NCBI GenBank assembly: GCA_934184665.1
Contig: CAKPSX010000036.1
Location: 1-7,736 of the forward strand
DNA from: an uncultured Clostridia bacterium
GTDB lineage: Bacteria; Bacillota; Clostridia; TANB77; CAG-508
Direction: 5' to 3'
DNA length: 7,736 nucleotides
Shown here: piece after piece, positions 1 through 4,062 of the stretch
How the letters are laid out: the number at the start of each line of letters is the position of its first letter
How positions within the stretch are numbered: position 1 is the stretch's first letter
The notes under the pieces: model-generated
What the model was told of the DNA's origin: nothing
Database searches by the model: none
What the model saw: the letters and a program-made list of their open reading frames with translations, nothing else
Made by a program: the position numbers and the translations under genes

Positions 1-89
1 AGTGTTTTATCAAATATTCTTATATATAATAGTGTTATCCATATTGTATATATTGCCAATGCTAATACCGTTTGTTGAGTCTGTGTCAT
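1..89 (-). CDS. N-terminus of an unidentified membrane protein, cut by the left edge
   Basis: The frame opens with ATG at 89 and stays open to the window edge, giving about 29 residues (MTQTQQTVLALAIYTIWITL and onward). An AAGGGGT ribosome binding site lies 5 bases upstream (94-100), and a good promoter lies further upstream at 149-177. After a short polar start, the sequence is hydrophobic from about residue 8 to 24 and looks like a first transmembrane helix or uncleaved signal anchor. The fragment is too short to place in a family. The combination of promoter, ribosome binding site and hydrophobic N-terminus makes a real gene more likely than a chance frame. Confidence 0.5.
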   Translation of the reverse strand, partial: MTQTQQTVLALAIYTIWITLLYIRIFDKT

Positions 90-148
90 ATTTACCCCTT
101 TTTATTTTTAATCTTGCTATAAATTTTATTTGTCTATAATATAATAAC

Positions 149-177
149 ATAATAGCAGATTTTCTATTTTTTTTCAA
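149..177 (-). promoter_or_regulatory. Sigma-A-type promoter for the left-edge gene
   Basis: On the minus strand, TTGAAA (177-172) is followed after exactly 17 bases by TATTAT (154-149). It lies about 60 bases upstream of the ATG at 89, and no other gene start lies in between. It implies that the left-edge gene is transcribed on its own and does not depend on read-through from the broken peroxiredoxin gene. Confidence 0.5.
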
Positions 178-250
178 CTTAGAGTAAGTTATCGATTAAA
201 GAAATGTTAAGCAATATCAAGCATTTCTGATATTTCCCCAAATTGTATGC

Positions 251-406
251 TCATACGGGGGTGAAATCTCCTGGGTGTGAAAAAAACACAAGCCACTTTC
301 CCTTATAATCATCAAGAGAAACTGGCCCATATGTAGTTTCAGCAGAAAAGTCTGGCGCTTTCTGACCGATTTTTACATTTCCATTCATCATTAATTCATA
401 GTCCAT
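251..406 (-). pseudogene. Truncated peroxiredoxin (AhpC/TSA, 1-Cys/Prx6-like) N-terminal fragment
   Basis: From ATG at 406 the frame encodes 51 residues that read as a peroxiredoxin N-terminus: VKIGQKAPDFSAETTYGP, then VSLDDYKGKWLVFF, then HPGDFTPV. In intact family members the next residue is the peroxidatic cysteine (PVC-T-T/S-E). Here that codon is TGA (253-251), so the reductase active site is missing and the remaining ~150 or more residues of the family are absent. A GGAGG ribosome binding site (418-414) lies 7 bases before the ATG, so initiation still looks intact. Reading on past the TGA gives 23 codons with no peroxiredoxin similarity and then TAA. In the next frame an ATG at 254 opens 15 codons (MSIQFGEISEMLDIA) with a normal stop at 207-209, which could be the end of another gene fused at a deletion point. 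The fragment lies 57 bases downstream of the 464-1285 gene. It is most likely a deletion remnant; a selenocysteine reading is possible but poorly supported. Confidence 0.75.
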
Positions 407-463
407 AACATAACCTCCATTCCCTAATATTATATTTTTAGGATATATTTTGGTTACAATGTC

Positions 464-1285
464 TTACATGTTTTCTAACCTATAATATTTTTGGTTAAAA
501 ATACATACATAGTCTTTCCATATGCTAATTCTATATATACTATCTTTTTTACTTTTTTGGTTTTCTTTGAATTCCTGAATTTTGTCTTGGAACTCCTGTT
601 TTTGACCTTCTTCTGTAACTAATTCATCTTCAACATCTGTCACATATATAAACAAAAAGTTATTTGGATTTTCAACTTTGTATATATTTTTTCCGTAGTT
701 TGAATTAACTTCTTGTATGAAGTTTAATACGTCTTCATATGTAACATCTTTATTAGTATATTTTTCTAATGAACTTAAATCCATAAATTCATGTCCTTCA
801 ATATCTCGAACTTCTTTTCCTTCTTTATTGTAAAAGTTTGTGCTAGCATATTCGCTTTCTGATATCGCATCATCATATGTCATAAGCACTCTTTCCTGTT
901 TACTTCTTACAAATGGATTTATGTAATCATAATACTTAATATAGTTTGTTTTATATACTTGTCTTGTTTCTTTTATCATCTTTCTTCCTTCATAATCATC
1001 TACTTTTTCTGTGTTTAGAAGAAATACCCATATGAATAAATCAATCCCCAGAATTATGCATGAAATAATTATCAACCCAAAATATAATAGGAATTTTACT
1101 GTTTTGTTTCTTTTTACATTTTTTATCATTAAATAAATACTTGTGATTATTCCTAATGTAATAATTAGCATTGATAATTCTTTTACCCAAGTTAAAAACG
1201 TTAAATTAAACTTATCTAAAATAAAATATATTGTTGCATATATTATAGTGTAAATTACTGTAAATAAAAAAATTCTTTTTTTCAT
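464..1285 (-). CDS. Hypothetical membrane protein with three N-terminal helices
   Basis: The product is 273 residues long. The start at 1285 is preferred over the in-frame ATG at 1318 because TAGGAG lies 5 bases before it and the extra 11 residues have no ribosome binding site. Three hydrophobic helices are visible at about residues 5-23, 36-54 and 63-90. They are followed by a soluble, charged C-terminal part of about 180 residues. This part contains a YYDYINPFVRSKQERVLMTY stretch just after the last helix and a Lys/Glu/Gln-rich, probably helical segment near residues 230-255. No catalytic motif or known domain is recognisable, and no function is proposed. The ribosome binding site of the peroxiredoxin fragment follows about 50 bases after its stop, so the two may once have been co-transcribed. 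Base composition matches the surroundings. Confidence 0.85.
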   Translation of the reverse strand: MKKRIFLFTVIYTIIYATIYFILDKFNLTFLTWVKELSMLIITLGIITSIYLMIKNVKRNKTVKFLLYFGLIIISCIILGIDLFIWVFLLNTEKVDDYEGRKMIKETRQVYKTNYIKYYDYINPFVRSKQERVLMTYDDAISESEYASTNFYNKEGKEVRDIEGHEFMDLSSLEKYTNKDVTYEDVLNFIQEVNSNYGKNIYKVENPNNFLFIYVTDVEDELVTEEGQKQEFQDKIQEFKENQKSKKDSIYRISIWKDYVCIFNQKYYRLENM

Positions 1286-1436
1286 ATTATCTCCTACATA
1301 CAGAAAAATTATTTTCAATTTTTCTTGATTTTATTATATTTTCCTATGTAGTTTATTTTACAGTATTATCTTATTTATGTCTATATTATTTATAAATTTT
1401 CTTCAATTTTCTTTTATCATATTTTTTATTTCATTT

Positions 1437-1550
1437 TTTAGGTTTTTGTAGGAATTTTTTTGCACTTTTTTGTGAATGTTTTTTGCACCTATTGGTGATT
1501 TTTTATTGCATTTATAAAAGAATTTTATTTGCACTCAAAAATAATTGCAA
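1437..1550. repeat. Degenerate 23-bp direct repeats with TTGCA(C) core
   Basis: TTGCA occurs at 1460, 1483, 1506 and 1529, exactly 23 bp apart each time, and once more at 1545 (16 bp on). The units also share a C after the core in three of four cases, a G/A-rich block around unit position 12-17 (TGTGAAT, GGTGATT, AAAGAATT) and a T-run before the next core. A more decayed unit may precede them (1437-1459, with GTAGGAA followed by T-run). About two helical turns separate the cores, so a protein bound to them would sit on roughly the same face of the DNA. The array lies upstream of both divergent genes and just before the plus-strand promoter, which fits an operator array. A decayed tandem repeat is the alternative. 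Confidence 0.55.
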
Positions 1551-1556
1551 AATGTA

Positions 1557-1585
1557 TTGACTTTAGATTTTCAATAATATAAAAT
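1557..1585 (+). promoter_or_regulatory. Sigma-A-type promoter upstream of the FGE-like gene
   Basis: TTGACT (1557-1562), a 17-base spacer and TAAAAT (1580-1585) form a good vegetative promoter. Transcription would start near 1592 and leave a leader of about 335 bases before the ATG at 1929. No open frame fills that leader. A weaker promoter closer to the gene (around 1824-1860) cannot be excluded. Confidence 0.5.
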
Positions 1586-1707
1586 AATTTTATAAAATGA
1601 TGGAATCTACTTAGTGTAGCCTGATACACGTAATTTTTATAATGAGTATATTTCTTAAAACAGATAAAATTGAACACAAGCGAGAAAAATTTTTTCACAT
1701 TAATGGT

Positions 1708-1737
1708 GACATATTTTAGAAGTGAGCGAAAAATGTC
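1708..1737 (+). other. Hairpin in the leader of the FGE-like gene
   Basis: GACATATTTT and AAAAATGTC can pair as 9 base pairs with one bulged A around an 11-base loop (AGAAGTGAGCG). A smaller TCAC/GTGA inverted repeat overlaps its left side. No T-run follows, so it is not a terminator. It does not match any riboswitch class that I recognise. Confidence 0.3.
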
Positions 1738-1928
1738 GTAATAATTATAAAATAATTGGTAACAATAAATGTAAAATTAAAAGTAAAAATTTAAGTTACA
1801 AAGATTTACAATCTTAAAAAATATTTACTCAAAATCTGATTATTATATCTTTCGATAATGAGAACTTAAAATTAATTAAGTAAATAATATGTAATCTGGG
1901 TTGTAATCTTTAAGGAAGGGTGAAAAAA

Positions 1929-3128
1929 ATGAGTGAAAAGAAACACAACGAAAAAAGGAAAAATGTCATAATCTTAATAGCTTTAATTCTTATATTAGGT
2001 ATTGTGATATTTGGAATAATTTACAGTGTTAAAAAGAATAATGTACCACAGGAAACAACCGATAATCAAAAAGAGCAAATAAATTATATATGGGGAGAAA
2101 TAAAACCTGGAACAAAAAATGAGAATAATTATACTATGGTAACAAGTGCTGATAATGTACAAGTTCCCGTCCCTACTGGATATACAGCATCTTCTGCATC
2201 AGGCGAAAATTCTGTAAAAACAGGTTTTGTAATTTATGAAGGAACAGATGCTGTAACTGATAGTAATCAATGGGATGCTCAATGTAACAGAAATCAGTAT
2301 GTTTGGGTTCCAATAGCTGATGTGAGTGATATGTATTGGAGAGACCAGACAACTGGGAAGAAATATGGAACTTGGTATAACTTTAACAAAACTGGGACCA
2401 CTACATGTGTCAAAGGATCAAATCGCTCAAATGAACCACAAACAACAAATAGAGATATACAGTCAACATATTTGACTCAATACTTAAGTGGAATGTCAAG
2501 AGAAGATTTTTTAATGGAAATGGAAATAGATTTTGATAAAATGTTAAATAGTGTAGCAACATATGGAGGATTTTATATAGGAAGATATGAAACAGGAGAC
2601 TTAAGCCAAGCAACACCAGTAGTAAAGAGAATAAATACAGATATAAATAACCAAAACTGGTATACAATGTGGAAAAAAGCAAGAAAGTTATCAAAAACAA
2701 GTGCTGGAGTACAGATGATATGGGGAATACAGTGGGATGAAACAATGAAATGGTTAGTAGATTCTGGATCTAAAAATTATTCAGAAATAAGATACGATTC
2801 TAAAAGCTGGGGAAATTATTATAACAATAGTTTCACATATTATACAAATATATCAAAAAACTCAGCAAGCAAAGAATTATACAATTCAACAATAATTCCA
2901 AGTGGAGCATATGATGGCTCAAATGCAAACAATATTTTTGATTTAGCAGGAAACGTATGGGACTGGACACTAGAGTCTTTCGGTTCAATAAGTAATGGTA
3001 GATACTATCGTGGTGGTTTTTACGATGGCGATGGTTCATATGCTCCAGCAACATTTCGTTTTGGTAGCGACTACCCTTTCAACAGTGATAGTAGTGTCGG
3101 ATTACGTTGTGCTTTATATATTAAATAA
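1929..3128 (+). CDS. Membrane-anchored FGE/C-type-lectin-like protein with variable C-terminus (putative DGR target)
   Basis: The product is 399 residues long. ATG at 1929 is chosen because AAGGAAGGG (1912-1920) ends 8 bases before it; the in-frame GTG at 1920 lies inside that ribosome binding site. A short basic cytoplasmic tail (1-12) is followed by one transmembrane helix (about 13-34), so the rest should lie outside the cell. A polar linker leads into an FGE-sulfatase/SUMF1-type fold with YVWVPI (124-129), FYIGRYETG (215-223), DLAGNVWDW (338-346), RGG (361-363) and GLRCALYIK (391-399). The only cysteine in the tail is C394, so the cysteine pair that does catalysis in true formylglycine-generating enzymes is missing and a binding role is more likely than catalysis. 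Residues 350-390 form a variable segment that differs strongly from the paralogue at the right edge, while the preceding ~160 residues are about 80% identical. That pattern is typical of retroelement-diversified ligand-binding proteins such as Treponema TvpA. The ligand is unknown. Confidence 0.85.
   Translation: MSEKKHNEKRKNVIILIALILILGIVIFGIIYSVKKNNVPQETTDNQKEQINYIWGEIKPGTKNENNYTMVTSADNVQVPVPTGYTASSASGENSVKTGFVIYEGTDAVTDSNQWDAQCNRNQYVWVPIADVSDMYWRDQTTGKKYGTWYNFNKTGTTTCVKGSNRSNEPQTTNRDIQSTYLTQYLSGMSREDFLMEMEIDFDKMLNSVATYGGFYIGRYETGDLSQATPVVKRINTDINNQNWYTMWKKARKLSKTSAGVQMIWGIQWDETMKWLVDSGSKNYSEIRYDSKSWGNYYNNSFTYYTNISKNSASKELYNSTIIPSGAYDGSNANNIFDLAGNVWDWTLESFGSISNGRYYRGGFYDGDGSYAPATFRFGSDYPFNSDSSVGLRCALYIK
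2976..3125 (+). other. Putative DGR variable region 1 (VR1)
   Basis: These are the last 50 codons of the 1929-3128 gene, from the serine after WDWTLE to the end. The segment follows the scaffold RYYRGG, APA, RF, then SVGLRCALYIK. Between the fixed residues most positions are Y, F, S, D, G or N, encoded by codons of the form NNT or NNC (AGT, GAT, GGT, TTT, TAC, AGC, GAC, AAC). All of these are reachable from AAT/AAC by changing adenines only. GC content is about 39%, slightly above the gene body. The final nine codons are conserved in protein with VR2 and would be the place for the homing signal. Boundaries are approximate because no template repeat is available for comparison. Confidence 0.55.
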
Positions 3129-3163
3129 ATTCAAAAATCAACGTAAATTAAAAATATTGTATA

Positions 3164-3200
3164 GGCAAGCACTCACACATATCCCTACTTAGTGCTTGCC
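3164..3200. repeat. Perfect 10-bp inverted repeat just downstream of VR1
   Basis: GGCAAGCACT (3164-3173) and AGTGCTTGCC (3191-3200) are exact complements around a 17-base loop. The repeat starts 35 bases after the stop codon. No T-run follows on either strand, so it is not a standard terminator. Its position just behind a variable region recalls the hairpin or cruciform that promotes retrohoming in the Bordetella phage BPP-1 DGR, although the loop here is much longer than the tetraloop known there. Confidence 0.6.
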
Positions 3201-3209
3201 CAATCACAT

Positions 3210-3260
3210 AAAAGTACAGAAAAAATGGAAAGTACAATTCTATTGGTTCTGTACTTTTTT
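3210..3260 (+). terminator. Rho-independent terminator of the FGE-like gene
   Basis: AAAAGTACAGAA (3210-3221) pairs over 12 bases with TTCTGTACTTTT (3247-3258), and the T-run continues to 3260 and then into ATATTT. The loop is 25 bases. The arrangement is symmetrical enough to work, more weakly, in the other direction. Confidence 0.65.
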
Positions 3261-3294
3261 ATATTTAAATGTACCTTCCTTTTTTTATAAATGC

Positions 3295-3435
3295 TTATTC
3301 TTCAAAATTTATTTCTTTTACATCATCTTTTATCAAATAGTACATATTTCTTCATGTGGATCTATATCATTCACAATTTTGTTAACATCTAATTTAATAT
3401 ATTTTATATCACAATATTATACATTTTTCAACCAT
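3295..3435 (-). pseudogene. Possible decayed small gene
   Basis: An ATG at 3435 starts a short frame (MVEKCIIL) that stops early. A second frame (3333-3416) reads DIKYIKLDVNKIVNDIDPHE, and a third ends in YYLIKDDVKEINFEE with a stop at 3295-3297. Joined by two frameshifts, these would give a charged peptide of about 50 residues of ordinary protein-like composition. No family is recognisable, and chance frames in AT-rich DNA are a real alternative. Confidence 0.2.
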
Positions 3436-3460
3436 ATTTATTTTTGTGTTATGTAACCTA

Positions 3461-3489
3461 TTGCAAAACATTGGAAAATATAGTATAAT
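3461..3489 (+). promoter_or_regulatory. Sigma-A-type promoter of the 3549 gene
   Basis: TTGCAA (3461-3466), a 17-base spacer and a perfect TATAAT (3484-3489) lie about 60 bases before the ATG at 3549. The gene is therefore expressed from its own promoter, separate from the FGE-like gene whose terminator lies upstream. Confidence 0.7.
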
Positions 3490-3548
3490 ATTTGTGGAAG
3501 AATGCGGCAAAACGTGGCTTAGCAATATATTTTTTATAGGAGATTATT

Positions 3549-4004
3549 ATGGATAGATTAAAAACTTTTGCAAAATATATAATATGGATAGCTCTATTTT
3601 GGATATTTTCAGATATCTTAATTTATGCTGGGTTAAATTCTACATATAAAGATATTTCATCAAAAAATTCTGTACCTGATGGTATACAAATCATACAAAT
3701 GCAAGCTACCAAAGTTAATGGCAGAATAAAATTAAGAGTAAATCAAGCAGATTTAAGTGGTAAATATTTAAAAGTAGAACTTTATTCAGATTCCGGCAAA
3801 ACTTTAGGTGTAGAATATTTAGAAATTGGAACGATTGCTGAAGGAAATACTAAGACTTTGGAAAAATATTTTAAAATAACTGATGTAAAGTCTTATAATA
3901 TCGCAGTTGTTGATGAGCCTGGTGAAAGTACAGAAGGCTTTATGGATACTGCAATGTCAACAATAACAGTTGCATTAATTTTAATCAAACTACTAATTTT
4001 ATAA
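3549..4004 (+). CDS. Small bitopic hypothetical protein with an external beta-rich domain
   Basis: The product is 151 residues long, from ATG at 3549 with GGAG 6 bases upstream. One hydrophobic helix lies at about residues 8-28. A polar linker is followed by a compact domain of about 85 residues (near 43-127) with alternating strands, for example IQIIQMQATKVNGRIKLRV and KYLKVELYSDSGKTLGVEYL. This looks like the FxLYD-type beta-sandwich domains seen in small clostridial surface proteins, but I recognise it only by pattern. A second hydrophobic stretch closes the protein (about 136-151), so both ends may sit in the membrane with the domain outside. No catalytic residues are evident and the function is unknown. 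It converges on the ATPase gene and shares its terminator. Confidence 0.8.
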   Translation: MDRLKTFAKYIIWIALFWIFSDILIYAGLNSTYKDISSKNSVPDGIQIIQMQATKVNGRIKLRVNQADLSGKYLKVELYSDSGKTLGVEYLEIGTIAEGNTKTLEKYFKITDVKSYNIAVVDEPGESTEGFMDTAMSTITVALILIKLLIL

Positions 4005-4009
4005 AAGTA

Positions 4010-4058
4010 AAAAAATTTCATGTATTAGAATTTTCATATTCTATACATGAAATTTTTT
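4010..4058. terminator. Bidirectional terminator between convergent genes
   Basis: A-rich and T-rich arms around TTTCATGTAT-T-AGAAT and ATTCTATACATGAAA pair over about 20 bases with one bulge and a short loop. An A-run at the left and a T-run at the right give a U-tract in both directions. It ends the plus-strand 3549 gene and the minus-strand ATPase gene, whose stop lies only 5 bases away. Confidence 0.85.
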
Positions 4059-4062
4059 GGGC

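Larger units (their letters stand above)
1286..1928. other. Long intergenic region between divergent genes
   Basis: These 643 bases separate the start of the minus-strand membrane gene from the start of the plus-strand FGE-like gene. No convincing coding frame is present on either strand. From left to right the region holds the minus-strand leader, the 23-bp-spaced TTGCA repeats (1437-1550), a plus-strand promoter (1557-1585), a hairpin at 1708-1737, an inverted repeat AAGATT-TAC-AATCTT (1801-1815), a near-palindrome around 1865-1880, and two GTAATCT direct repeats 12 bp apart (1891 and 1903) just before the ribosome binding site. It is unusually long and structured for so AT-rich a genome. 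Confidence 0.6.
3129..3548. other. Intergenic region after the first FGE-like gene
   Basis: These 420 bases hold two hairpins (3164-3200 and 3210-3260), a possible small-gene remnant on the minus strand (3295-3435), and the promoter and leader of the 3549 gene (3461-3548). The leader is G-rich for this neighbourhood (GGAAGAATGCGGCAAAACG) but forms no hairpin that I can defend. No intact gene is seen. Confidence 0.5.

Noticed and set aside
1437..1550. CRISPR-like regular spacing of the 23-bp units
   Set aside because: The units are adjacent, only the core is conserved, and there are no unique spacers between identical repeats. It is not a CRISPR array.
1920..1928. GTG at 1920 as the start of the FGE-like gene
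   Set aside because: This codon overlaps the ribosome binding site itself; ATG at 1929 has correct spacing.
2410..3192. Open frames overlapping the first FGE-like gene (minus strand 2410-2745 and 2833-3054; plus strand 2995-3192)
   Set aside because: They overlap a gene supported by homology to its paralogue, and none has a ribosome binding site or recognisable domain.
3164..3200. The 10-bp inverted repeat as a rho-independent terminator
   Set aside because: No T-run follows on either strand, and a proper terminator lies directly downstream at 3210-3260.
3196..3456. Plus-strand open frame of 86 codons after the FGE-like gene
   Set aside because: It runs through two hairpins including a terminator, has no ribosome binding site, and its Phe/Tyr/Ile-rich sequence is what T-rich non-coding DNA gives.
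3129..3548. A template repeat for the variable regions in the non-coding parts of the window
   Set aside because: I looked in all three long intergenic regions for a second copy of the CGTTGTGC-containing end and of the tail sequences and found none. The template and the reverse transcriptase, if they exist, lie outside the window.
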